Source: a virus
Reading direction: 5' to 3' (one strand)
DNA: 29,128 bases
Virus record (IMG/VR): IMGVR_UViG_3300042691_036448
Location: 1-29,128 of that record
Of this stretch, positions 15,947-22,908 are shown piece by piece. The notes below the pieces were generated by a model. That model ran no database searches. It was not told the DNA's origin and saw nothing but the letters and a program-made list of their open reading frames with translations. The stretch's first letter is position 1, and every line of letters starts with the position of its first letter. The translations under genes and the position numbers were made by a program.

Positions 15947-18054
15947 CAATCATCGGTGCCGGCGGCGGGGGTAAAGGCGGTGGTGGCTCCTACAGCCCAT
16001 CCACTGATGAGGACAACCTTGATTCGCGGGCCTACGCCCGTGTCATCGACCTGATCAGCGAGGGCGAGATCGAGGGCTTCCCATCCGCACGCGCCTACAC
16101 CCGTGGCAGCGCCGACTACGACAAGGCGATGCTGAAGGACATCTACCTCGACAAGACGCCTATCCTCCAAGCCGCGGCTAAGATCAGCGACCTGAATAAG
16201 ACCGACTACAACTTTCAACGCGTAGACGATAACGATCTTAAAGTTCGCTGGGGCACACAAAACCAGGAATACATACCAGGATTCACTGCTGTTGAGCGCG
16301 AAGTCGGCGTCGATGTCGAGGTCAAAGAGAAAGCACCCGTCACCCGCCAGATCAATGACACAAACGTGGACCGAGTTCGGGTCACTTTGACTTGGCAAGC
16401 TCTGCAGAGGCTAGAGGATAACGGCGACATTGAAGGGCTCAAGGTCAAATACAAAATCCTTATTGCGTATTCCGGTGGTAGTTTCCAACAAGTAGGTGAC
16501 ACACACGCGGTAAGCGGACGTTCAGCAGACCCATTCCAAAAAAGCCACAATGTACCTATAGACGGAGCGTTCCCGGCCCAAATCCGTGTCGAACGTCTCA
16601 CGGACGACACAAGCAACGTCAAGGTTCAAGACGACTTCAAATGGACCAGCTACACCGAAATTGTTGATGCCAAACTGACCTATCCGAACAGCGCGATGGT
16701 CGCTTGGGAGATCAACGCCAAAGAGTTCTCCTCGATTCCTTCGCGGTCTTATCGCATCCGCGGAATCAAGGTCAAAATCCCCTCGAACGCCTCCGTTAAC
16801 CCCGAGAACGGAGCTTTGATCTACTCCGGCACATGGGACGGAACTTTCAGTGCCGCCCAGTGGTGCGCCGATCCCGCCTGGTGCCTATGGGATCTGCTGA
16901 CAAACTGCCGCTACGGATTTGGTCAACACATTCATTCAATCAATCTGGACAAGTGGTCGTTTTACGCCGCAAGTCTGTACTGCAACACCCTGGTACCGTC
17001 CGGTCTGTACAACAGCAACAACGCGCCTATCCTCGAGCCTCGCTTCCTGTGCAACATCTCAATCCAGAATCAAGACGAGGCGTACAAGCTCATCAACGAT
17101 ATGTGCTCGGTGTTCCGAGCCATGCCCTACTGGAGCGCCGGCTCCCTGACCATTTCTCAGGACAGTCCCTCTGCCCCTCTCTACGTTTTCAACCAGACCA
17201 ACGTCGGCGAGGAAGGCTTTCAGTACAGCGGAAGCAGCCTCAAGACGCGGCACTCCGTCGTCGTGGTCGGTTACCTGGATACCAATCTCCAGGAGACAGC
17301 CTTTGAATCTGTCGAGGACCCAGCTGCCATCGCGCAGTACGGAGTGGTAACAGCCGAGGTCACCGCTTTCGCATGCACCAGCCGAAGCCAAGCCCGCCGC
17401 GTCGGTGAGTGGCTCCTCTACACCGAGCAACACGAGACCGAGGTCGTCAGCTTTACCACCAGCATCGACGCCGGCATCTCGGTCCGACCCGGCACGATCA
17501 TCGCCGTCTCCGATCCCCTGCGCTCGGGCGCCCGCCGCGGTGGCCGAATCAAAAAAGGTGGCTCCACCTTCATCTTGATTGACGCGCCGGAGGCCACCGA
17601 CCTCCCCTTGACCGGCAACCCCACGGTCCACGTCACCCTGGAGAACGGAGGTGTCGATGTCCGATCCGTTTCTGCCGTCAGCGGCAACCGCATCACAGTG
17701 AGCACGGCATTCACTGCCACTCCCCTCACCGGGGGCGTCTTCATCTACAACAACGACAGCATGCGCAGATCCCTCTGGCGCGTGCTGAACATCCAAGAAC
17801 AGAACGGCACCGAGTACGTCGTCACAGCAGTCGCCCACAACCCCAGCAAGTACGATTACATCGAACGGGACGTCCCACTAAATACTAAGACGTATCTACC
17901 TCTCACAGTTAGCAAGCCCAGTGACCCCAAAAACGTCACCGCGTCAACAGCGACTGTTTCGACTAACGGTCAAGTCACCAACAAACTTTATCTCAGTTGG
18001 CAAGATGATCCCACCGCTCTCCAGTACGAAGTTCGTTACCGCCTCGTAAGCTAA
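15943..18054 (+). CDS. Tip attachment protein J, N-terminal part (host specificity protein)
   Basis: The 703-residue product is typical of gpJ. It has a glycine-rich start IIGAGGGGKGGGGSYSP, LDSRAYARVIDLISEGEIEG at residues 28-47, the conserved WCADPAWCLWDLLTNCRYGFG near residue 310, and the linked tail hub domains (Phage-tail_3 type) to about 650. It builds the ring at the end of the tail and carries the central fibre. The last residues enter a fibronectin III-like domain (LYLSWQDDPTALQYEVRYRL) and stop at TAA 18052-18054 in mid-domain. The rest of the domain continues in the next gene in another frame, so J is split here. It overlaps gpI by ATGA. Confidence 0.92.
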   Translation: MTIIGAGGGGKGGGGSYSPSTDEDNLDSRAYARVIDLISEGEIEGFPSARAYTRGSADYDKAMLKDIYLDKTPILQAAAKISDLNKTDYNFQRVDDNDLKVRWGTQNQEYIPGFTAVEREVGVDVEVKEKAPVTRQINDTNVDRVRVTLTWQALQRLEDNGDIEGLKVKYKILIAYSGGSFQQVGDTHAVSGRSADPFQKSHNVPIDGAFPAQIRVERLTDDTSNVKVQDDFKWTSYTEIVDAKLTYPNSAMVAWEINAKEFSSIPSRSYRIRGIKVKIPSNASVNPENGALIYSGTWDGTFSAAQWCADPAWCLWDLLTNCRYGFGQHIHSINLDKWSFYAASLYCNTLVPSGLYNSNNAPILEPRFLCNISIQNQDEAYKLINDMCSVFRAMPYWSAGSLTISQDSPSAPLYVFNQTNVGEEGFQYSGSSLKTRHSVVVVGYLDTNLQETAFESVEDPAAIAQYGVVTAEVTAFACTSRSQARRVGEWLLYTEQHETEVVSFTTSIDAGISVRPGTIIAVSDPLRSGARRGGRIKKGGSTFILIDAPEATDLPLTGNPTVHVTLENGGVDVRSVSAVSGNRITVSTAFTATPLTGGVFIYNNDSMRRSLWRVLNIQEQNGTEYVVTAVAHNPSKYDYIERDVPLNTKTYLPLTVSKPSDPKNVTASTATVSTNGQVTNKLYLSWQDDPTALQYEVRYRLVS

Positions 18055-19346
18055 TGAGCTACAACTGGCAGACAGTCACAACCAAGTCCCCGACACTCGA
18101 CCTCGCTGGCATCGCACCTGGCCTGTACGAGATCGAAGTCGTCGCGATCAACGGTCTCGGTGTGCGCTCCGACGTCACCTCCGTCCAGCAGTACGTCAGC
18201 CCCCAAGCCAACGTCCCCCTCACCATCAGCGGTGCCTCCATCACCCCGCTCGATGAAACCACTGGCCTACTGACCTGGGACCGCACCGATGACGTCAACG
18301 TCACGGTGGGCGGCCAAGTCATCATCAATCACTCCCCCAACCTCGAAGCCTCGGACTGGAACTACAGCACCGAGATAATCCCCCGCGTCTCCGGAGCCCA
18401 GAACACTGCAGTCGTCCCCCTGTTGCAGGGCACTTACCTCCTCAAGTACAGCAGCAGTACTGGTGTTCGCTCCAGCGCCGCGGCGATCACCACAATCAAG
18501 CCGCCTAGACCCCAACGCCGCCTGACCGTTCAGGACGTTCAAGAAGACACCGCAGGGTTCCTGGGCGATCTCACGGGGCTTAACTACGACGCAGGGCGAG
18601 GCGGGCTGGTCCTCAAATACGACTTTGACTCTCTCGCCCTTGACGGAAACTTTGACGGGCTCGCCGAGCTCGACTCCCTCGGCGGGGTCAAAACATCAGG
18701 AAGCTACGCCTTTGACGCTCTAATCGACCTCGGTGCTGTCTACGACCTGAACCTGACCCGCCGGCTTGCGGTCGAGCCGTTCAACATCATCACGGCGATG
18801 GACGAGAACATCGCCTACATCGATACATGGGGCGACTTTGACGGTGTCGACATTACCGACGCCAACGCCGGGCTCTACGTCCGCACCACCGAGAGCGGCA
18901 CCATACCCGTACTCGTCGACAGCAACACCGCCCCCATCGATGAGTGGCCTGATTTTGATTACGGCTCAAGCTGGAGCGCCTGGCGCGTCTGCACCAACAA
19001 CCTCCTCCGAGGACGGGTGTTCGAGTTCAAAGTCGCCCTAACAAGCGCCCAAATCAACCAGAACCTTGTCGTGACCGAGCTCGGTGTCACAGCTGAGCTT
19101 CAGCAACGAGTCGCGCACTCCACTGTGCTGACCAGTAGTTCCACCACTTACACAGCGACATTTGAAAATGCGTTTTACCAAGCACCCGCCGTTAATATTA
19201 CTCCTATCGATCTTAATAGTGGTGATCACTTCACCCTTGCCTCGATCAGCGCAAGTGGCTTCCAGCTAACCTTCTATGACAGCGGTGACAATCCTGTGAA
19301 CCGCGACTTCACCTACACCGCAGTCGGCTACGGAAGGAGGTACTGA
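18054..19346 (+). CDS. Tip attachment protein J, C-terminal part (separate ORF)
   Basis: This 430-residue ORF starts at ATG 18054 in a TAATG overlap with the previous stop. Its first 45 residues (NWQTVTTKSPTLDLAGIAPG, then LYEIEVVAINGLGVRS) complete the fibronectin III-like domain begun in the upstream gene. A second FnIII-like domain follows (about 55-150), then a J-type C-terminal region with FLGDLTGLNYDAGRGGLVLK, ITAMDENIAYIDTWGDFDG and an end FTYTAVGYGRRY typical of fibre tips that meet the receptor. It is either a natural two-gene J with reinitiation at TAATG or a J gene broken by a single-base indel (real or a sequencing artefact). The frame of the downstream part is -1 relative to the upstream part. 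Confidence 0.85.
   Translation: MSYNWQTVTTKSPTLDLAGIAPGLYEIEVVAINGLGVRSDVTSVQQYVSPQANVPLTISGASITPLDETTGLLTWDRTDDVNVTVGGQVIINHSPNLEASDWNYSTEIIPRVSGAQNTAVVPLLQGTYLLKYSSSTGVRSSAAAITTIKPPRPQRRLTVQDVQEDTAGFLGDLTGLNYDAGRGGLVLKYDFDSLALDGNFDGLAELDSLGGVKTSGSYAFDALIDLGAVYDLNLTRRLAVEPFNIITAMDENIAYIDTWGDFDGVDITDANAGLYVRTTESGTIPVLVDSNTAPIDEWPDFDYGSSWSAWRVCTNNLLRGRVFEFKVALTSAQINQNLVVTELGVTAELQQRVAHSTVLTSSSTTYTATFENAFYQAPAVNITPIDLNSGDHFTLASISASGFQLTFYDSGDNPVNRDFTYTAVGYGRRY
19334..19341 (+). promoter_or_regulatory. Full-length Shine-Dalgarno for the first fibre gene
   Basis: AAGGAGGT is a complete match to the anti-Shine-Dalgarno sequence and lies 7 bases before ATG 19349, inside the last codons of the J C-terminal gene. 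It is much stronger than any other ribosome binding site seen in the tail-tip genes and suggests high independent translation of the fibre. Confidence 0.8.
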
Positions 19347-19348
19347 CC

Positions 19349-20128
19349 ATGGCGCAACACGATTACATCATCGATAACGCCAGCGGCGCCGCCGTACGCG
19401 CCGACCTCAACAACGCCCTCGCCGCTGCTGTATCGCTGAACAGCGGAGCCACCGCCCCGACCACGACGTATGCGTACCAGCCTTGGGCTGACGTCACGAC
19501 GGGTCTGCTGAAGCTGCGTAACGCCGCCAATACCGGATGGATCACTATCGGGACTCTGGCAACCACCAACCTGGGCCTGCTGGTCGCCCCTACAGCTTCT
19601 GGCACTGCTGATCAAGTCGTAGCAACAGATGGTTCCGGCACTCAGAGCTGGGTCGACCGCGCGCGCATCATCCGTGCAACCGCACAGGCCAGCACAAGTG
19701 GCGCATCAATCGATTTCACCACCATTCCAAGCTGGACAAAGCGAATTACTGTCATGTTCGCTGGTGTCAGTACAAGTGGCACGTCTAATCTGCAGATTCA
19801 ACTGGGCACATCTAGCGGTGTAACAACAACTGGCTATACCTCAGGAGCTTTCACGTCGACAGCATCTACAGCCAACTCAACAACAGGTCTGCTGGTAACC
19901 GCAGCGCGAGCCGCTACTACCATTTCCCACGGAGAAGCATCCATTACCCTCATCAACGCGAATCAGTGGGTGATGTCATCAGCAACCGGTAGTAGCGACA
20001 CTGCCCAGGCTTCCTGCGCTGGGGGCAGTGTCACCCTGGCAGCTGTTCTTGACCGCGTGCGCATTACAACTGTTAACGGTACCGATACCTTCGATGCTGG
20101 TGCAGTCAACATCGTGTACTCCGGTTAA
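19349..20128 (+). CDS. Tail fibre protein with cyanophage-type N-terminal module
   Basis: The 259-residue product opens with HDYIIDNASGAAVRADLNNA and continues ATAPTTTYAYQPWADVTTG and LLKLRNAANTGWITIGTL, a module I recognise as very common in cyanophage tail proteins and probably an attachment domain. Residues 110-259 form a second beta-rich module (SIDFTTIPSWTKRITVMFAG and SNLQIQLGTSSGV) also common in phage fibres. It is low in charge and rich in Ser, Thr, Ala and Gly, as usual for trimeric fibres. The start is decided by the full Shine-Dalgarno sequence 7 bases upstream. It stands directly after J, as the fibre genes of lambda do. Confidence 0.85.
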   Translation: MAQHDYIIDNASGAAVRADLNNALAAAVSLNSGATAPTTTYAYQPWADVTTGLLKLRNAANTGWITIGTLATTNLGLLVAPTASGTADQVVATDGSGTQSWVDRARIIRATAQASTSGASIDFTTIPSWTKRITVMFAGVSTSGTSNLQIQLGTSSGVTTTGYTSGAFTSTASTANSTTGLLVTAARAATTISHGEASITLINANQWVMSSATGSSDTAQASCAGGSVTLAAVLDRVRITTVNGTDTFDAGAVNIVYSG

Positions 20129-20164
20129 TCATTCTCTGTAGCTTGGATCAGTCGCCGCTAAGCG

Positions 20165-20308
20165 TTGGCCACCAAGAGCAAGACCGGAATCTCTAGCCTC
20201 CGCCGCGAATTCCAGTCCGGCCCCCCGAAAACAACAGCGCAAGGGCAAGGTCAACATTCGCGCCCAGCCCGCCGAGGACGCAAAAAGACCCGCGGCCAAG
20301 GTCGCTGA
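20165..20308 (+). CDS. Small very basic protein (47 residues, TTG start)
   Basis: A TTG at 20165 opens a 47-residue frame beginning with (start)ATKSKTGISSLRREFQSG and ending RRGRKKTRGQGR. It is rich in Lys, Arg, Gln and Gly with no hydrophobic core, so it is probably unstructured and nucleic-acid binding or virion-associated. I recognise a similar class of short genes in cyanophages, beginning with MATKSKT and ending in RGQG. Two features support it: the frame fills a gap otherwise free of genes, and the composition is coherent. The weak start codon and poor ribosome binding site are against it. Confidence 0.6.
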   Translation: MATKSKTGISSLRREFQSGPPKTTAQGQGQHSRPARRGRKKTRGQGR

Positions 20309-20365
20309 GCTGCAACCCTCTAATCGAAACACCGATACCCTGAGGTTGTCGCCTTCGCCTTAGTC

Positions 20366-20638
20366 GTGGTTGAGGTCATTGCTGCAGCCCTCGGGGCCTC
20401 AATCACTGTGGGCGCTATGGGATTGGGTGCCATGGGAAGCCGCTCACGTGAGGGTCGCGATGCTGTCATCCGGCTGACAGCCGCCGTCGAGAACGTCGCC
20501 ACTCGCCTCGAAACACTCCACGTCGACATCAAAGCCGATCGACGCGAAACACTCAGCCGTCTTGGCAGCATCGAACAACGAGTATCAAAGCTAGAAGTCA
20601 TTCCGCCGGCTACCAGATGTGGGGTAAACAATGAATAA
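20366..20638 (+). CDS. Membrane-anchored coiled-coil protein, holin-associated candidate
   Basis: The 90-residue product starts at GTG 20366; no other start codon lies between it and the upstream stop in this frame. Residues 3-25 (EVIAAALGASITVGAMGLGA) form one membrane segment, followed by a charged helical region with coiled-coil spacing (AAVENVATRLETLHVDIKAD, then RLGSIEQRVSKLEV). This layout recalls XhlA-type haemolysin/holin partner proteins but with the membrane segment at the other end, so the likeness is loose. It overlaps the next gene by 8 bases. The pairing with a second small membrane protein suggests a lysis role, by inference. Confidence 0.6.
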   Translation: MVEVIAAALGASITVGAMGLGAMGSRSREGRDAVIRLTAAVENVATRLETLHVDIKADRRETLSRLGSIEQRVSKLEVIPPATRCGVNNE

Positions 20639-20888
20639 TCCTGCTGCCTTATCCCTTGTCTTCAAGCTGCTCGTCGGCTGTTATTCATACATGCTAGTAA
20701 TGGCCTCCGCCAACGTCCTCAGCTGCGAACTGCGTCGCCCAGGTCAATGCGGAAACCAATGGACGCAAGCCTTCACTGTCGCCGGCGGCGCTGCCTCGAC
20801 AATGTGGGCGTACATCACAGAGTCGCCCAGCCAAACCTCCTCCACCCGAGGACGGTCTCGCAGCACCCCACCGCCATCAGACTCATGA
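20631..20888 (+). CDS. Probable holin
   Basis: The 85-residue product has two hydrophobic segments, LSLVFKLLVGCYSYMLVMAS (residues about 7-27) and AFTVAGGAASTMWAYIT (about 46-63), joined by a short loop with two cysteines (LSCELRRPGQCGNQW), and a hydrophilic, basic, Ser/Pro-rich tail. Size and topology fit a class II-like holin, which forms membrane lesions and times lysis. The gene overlaps those on both sides (ATG 20631 before the stop at 20636-20638; its TGA overlaps ATG 20885). The endolysin itself is 5.4 kb away on the other strand, so the lysis functions are split. Another small membrane protein cannot be excluded. Confidence 0.65.
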   Translation: MNNPAALSLVFKLLVGCYSYMLVMASANVLSCELRRPGQCGNQWTQAFTVAGGAASTMWAYITESPSQTSSTRGRSRSTPPPSDS

Positions 20889-21154
20889 AAAAGCTCTTCC
20901 TGCGTGTCAGCAAGCTGCTGTTGCGCGCCGCGCTCGATGAGAGCCTCCGTCGTGTCCTGCCGTATATCTACAAGCGACTCGACGCGGAGCTTCCCGAGCT
21001 GCTCGTTCGCAACGCACCCCCTGCCAAGGTGGAAGGAGTCATCGCGAGCGCGGTGAACGACGCCCTCGGCAAACGCGCCACTGACGCGCAAATCCAAACG
21101 GTCATCACCTTGTATGACCCGGTCAAAGCGGCATTGCGCAATCTTGTTCGCTAA
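20885..21154 (+). CDS. Small helical hypothetical protein
   Basis: The product has 89 residues from ATG 20885, which overlaps the holin candidate stop as ATGA. The frame is open further upstream but that stretch lies inside the holin gene. The protein is helical and amphipathic (MKKLFLRVSKLLLRAALDES, then RRVLPYIYKRLDAELPELLV) and ends in DPVKAALRNLVR. It could associate with the membrane through its basic, leucine-rich N-terminus. I do not recognise the family. The tight coupling with two membrane proteins suggests a lysis or membrane function. Confidence 0.6.
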   Translation: MKKLFLRVSKLLLRAALDESLRRVLPYIYKRLDAELPELLVRNAPPAKVEGVIASAVNDALGKRATDAQIQTVITLYDPVKAALRNLVR

Positions 21155-21178
21155 GAGCCGAGCTCGATAAACTGCCCC

Positions 21179-21184
21179 AGGAGG
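21179..21184 (+). promoter_or_regulatory. Strong ribosome binding site for the gene at 21193
   Basis: AGGAGG lies 8 bases before ATG 21193 in the 38-base gap after the lysis-type cluster, and marks a fresh translation start for the following virion genes. Confidence 0.75.
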
Positions 21185-21192
21185 AGCTCGTC

Positions 21193-21534
21193 ATGATTCA
21201 GCCTGGGGTCTACAACATCAAATTGCAGCGCCGCGCTGATTACAGCGTCATTTTGGAGTTCAAAGATAGCAATAATAACCCGATAAATCTTACAGGCAGT
21301 ACCGTCGCCGCCCAGATCTGGGATATTAGCCGCACGACCAAGCACGCCGATTTCACCGTCGAGTACATCAGCCGCCCTCTTGGCAAAGTCCGCTTGAAGT
21401 TGATGTACACAACGACATCGAGCCTTCCGAACGAAGCGGCGTACGATGTCCTGGTCATCAATGCTTCTGGCGACCGCGATTACTACCTCGAAGGCTCCGT
21501 GACCGTGGCTGAGGGCTATACCGCAGTCCCATGA
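21193..21534 (+). CDS. Virion accessory protein with BppU-like N-terminal fold
   Basis: This 113-residue beta-rich protein begins MIQPGVYNIKLQRRADYSVI and continues LEFKDSNNNPINLTGSTVAA. The pattern of a polarity switch D/Y-x-x-I-L-x-F-x-D followed by PI(D/N)LTG is like the Ig-type N-terminal domain of baseplate upper proteins (BppU) and similar fibre holders. It likely supports the fibre proteins encoded next to it. Its TGA overlaps the following ATG (21531-21534). Confidence 0.65.
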   Translation: MIQPGVYNIKLQRRADYSVILEFKDSNNNPINLTGSTVAAQIWDISRTTKHADFTVEYISRPLGKVRLKLMYTTTSSLPNEAAYDVLVINASGDRDYYLEGSVTVAEGYTAVP

Positions 21535-21794
21535 ACCAAGTCGTAGTTACGGTAGACAAAGTCGATATAACTGTCACTGACGAAGCCAACTCATCTGTTG
21601 TTGTCACCTCTGCCGGCGTTACAGGTACTGTTGCGCTTGTCACCGAAGGGCAGCAAGGCCCTCCAGGCAATTTCAACATCAACGATACGAACAAAACAGA
21701 TAAAAGCCTTATTTATTACGATGGAGCCGCTGGCATTTACAAAGTAGATAGCACTATAACCAAAGAGACTATTACCGACGGTGGGAACTTTTGA
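21531..21794 (+). CDS. Small virion protein with short collagen-like motif
   Basis: The 87-residue product has a Val/Thr-rich beta N-terminus (NQVVVTVDKVDITVTD), a short QQGPPGNFNINDTNKTDKS segment and an end YKVDSTITKETITDGGNF. The GPPG piece followed by NFNI and DKS occurs in many cyanophage fibre-region proteins that I recall. It starts in an ATGA overlap with the upstream gene, so the two are probably co-translated parts of one fibre complex. The C-terminal DGGNF echoes the VDCGTF end of the next protein. Confidence 0.65.
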   Translation: MNQVVVTVDKVDITVTDEANSSVVVTSAGVTGTVALVTEGQQGPPGNFNINDTNKTDKSLIYYDGAAGIYKVDSTITKETITDGGNF

Positions 21795-21842
21795 AATCGT
21801 AGACCAGCGATAAGCTGGGGCTAGCTTCAGCCTTAGGCCGCC

Positions 21843-22688
21843 GTGCCGAACACGATCAGAATCAAACGCTCAACCGCTACGGCAGCGCCTTCAACGCTGG
21901 CCAATGCAGAGCTGGCCTATTCGGAGAACAGCTCCAAGCTGTTCATTGGCGTTGGAACCGGGGGAGCAGGGGGCTCAGCCACCAGTGTTGTTGCCATCGG
22001 CGGCAGCGGCGCCTACATCACGCTGGACACATCGCAGACAATCAGCGGCAATAAGACGTTTACCGGCACCGTTGATCTCAGTAGTGCCACCATCGCTTCG
22101 TTCAGCACTACAGGCAATATCACTGTCGGTGGTGATCTGACTGTAAACGGCACGACGACAACGATCAACTCAACCACGATCACAGTTGACGATAAAAACA
22201 TTGTTCTTGGGGACACTGCTAGTCCCACTGATGCCGGTGCGGATGGCGGTGGCATTACGCTCAAGGGCACCACGGATAAGACCTTCAACTGGGTTGATGC
22301 CACGGATGCCTGGACTAGCAGCGAGCACCTGAATCTTGCTAGCGGTAAGGCGTTCTACATCAACGGCACCAGCGTGCTCAGCGGCAGCACTTTGGGCAGT
22401 GGGGTCACCAGCTCCAGCCTCACCAGCGTTGGCACCATTGGCACCGGTGTGTGGCAGGGCACGGCAATTTCCGTGGCCTATGGGGGAACGGGTGCCACCA
22501 GCTTGACGGGCTACGTCAAAGGGTCCGGCACTGCAGCGCTGACAGCGAGTGCCACTATCCCCAACACGGACATCAGTGGGTTGGGTACCCTTAGCACGCA
22601 AGACGCCATAAACGTCACAATTACAGGTGGGTCAATCACAAACCTCACCACGTTTGATGGTATCACCGTGGATTGCGGGACGTTCTGA
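21843..22688 (+). CDS. Tail fibre protein with Mtd-like N-terminus
   Basis: The 281-residue product starts at GTG 21843. The N-terminal PNTIRIKRSTATAAPSTLAN, then AELAYSENSSKLFIGVG, matches the beta-prism domain seen at the N-terminus of the Bordetella phage major tropism determinant and many cyanophage fibres. Residues 60-150 (SGNKTFTGTVDLSSATI, then GDLTVNGTTTTINSTTITVD and DKNIVLGDTASPTDAGADGG) form a repeat-rich beta-helical shaft common in cyanophages. The end GVWQGTAISVAYGGTGATS is typical of self-trimerising fibres. The product is probably a host-binding fibre component. Confidence 0.82.
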   Translation: MPNTIRIKRSTATAAPSTLANAELAYSENSSKLFIGVGTGGAGGSATSVVAIGGSGAYITLDTSQTISGNKTFTGTVDLSSATIASFSTTGNITVGGDLTVNGTTTTINSTTITVDDKNIVLGDTASPTDAGADGGGITLKGTTDKTFNWVDATDAWTSSEHLNLASGKAFYINGTSVLSGSTLGSGVTSSSLTSVGTIGTGVWQGTAISVAYGGTGATSLTGYVKGSGTAALTASATIPNTDISGLGTLSTQDAINVTITGGSITNLTTFDGITVDCGTF

Positions 22689-22690
22689 AC

Positions 22691-22900
22691 ATGGCTAACA
22701 CGCTGAGGTTACGGCGCGGTAGCACAGTACCGAGCGCAGTATCGTTTGTTGAAGGTGAACCAGCTTGGGACTCAACCAATGGTCGGTTGTACGTGAAGAA
22801 TGCAGCTGGCAGCATGGTGAAGATCAACAACATCACTACCAGTACTACCGATCCCACTGGTGGGATCGACGGCGACATTTGGATCAAGTACACCGCCTGA
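22691..22900 (+). CDS. Short Mtd N-terminal-like protein
   Basis: The 69-residue product starts at ATG 22691, two bases after the preceding gene; upstream in-frame codons lie within that gene and are not used. ANTLRLRRGSTVPSAVSFVE, then GEPAWDSTNGRLYVKNAAGS, is a second copy of the beta-prism N-terminal module found in the previous fibre, here standing alone with a short DPTGGIDGDIWIKYTA end. It could act as a free capping or adapter module for the fibre encoded next. The codons for DPTGGID form a 9-bp inverted repeat at 22849-22868. Confidence 0.7.
   Translation: MANTLRLRRGSTVPSAVSFVEGEPAWDSTNGRLYVKNAAGSMVKINNITTSTTDPTGGIDGDIWIKYTA
22849..22868. repeat. Short inverted repeat near the end of a coding region
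   Basis: CGATCCCAC (22849-22857) and GTGGGATCG (22860-22868) are exact reverse complements separated by TG. There is no T-tract, so it is not a standard terminator. The symmetry may only reflect codon choice. Confidence 0.6.
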
Positions 22901-22908
22901 GGTAAAGC

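Noticed and set aside
17059-17838. 259-residue minus-strand ORF opposite the J gene
   Set aside because: Its sequence is the low-complexity antisense of J, rich in Asp, Gly and Val, with no recognisable domain.
21795-21842. Hairpin AAGCT-GGGGCT-AGCTT as a terminator between virion genes
   Set aside because: The stem is only 5 bp and no T-tract follows.
21843-22900. Diversity-generating retroelement with an Mtd-type variable protein
   Set aside because: Mtd-like N-termini are present, but there is no reverse transcriptase, no template repeat and no variable C-terminal lectin domain in the window.
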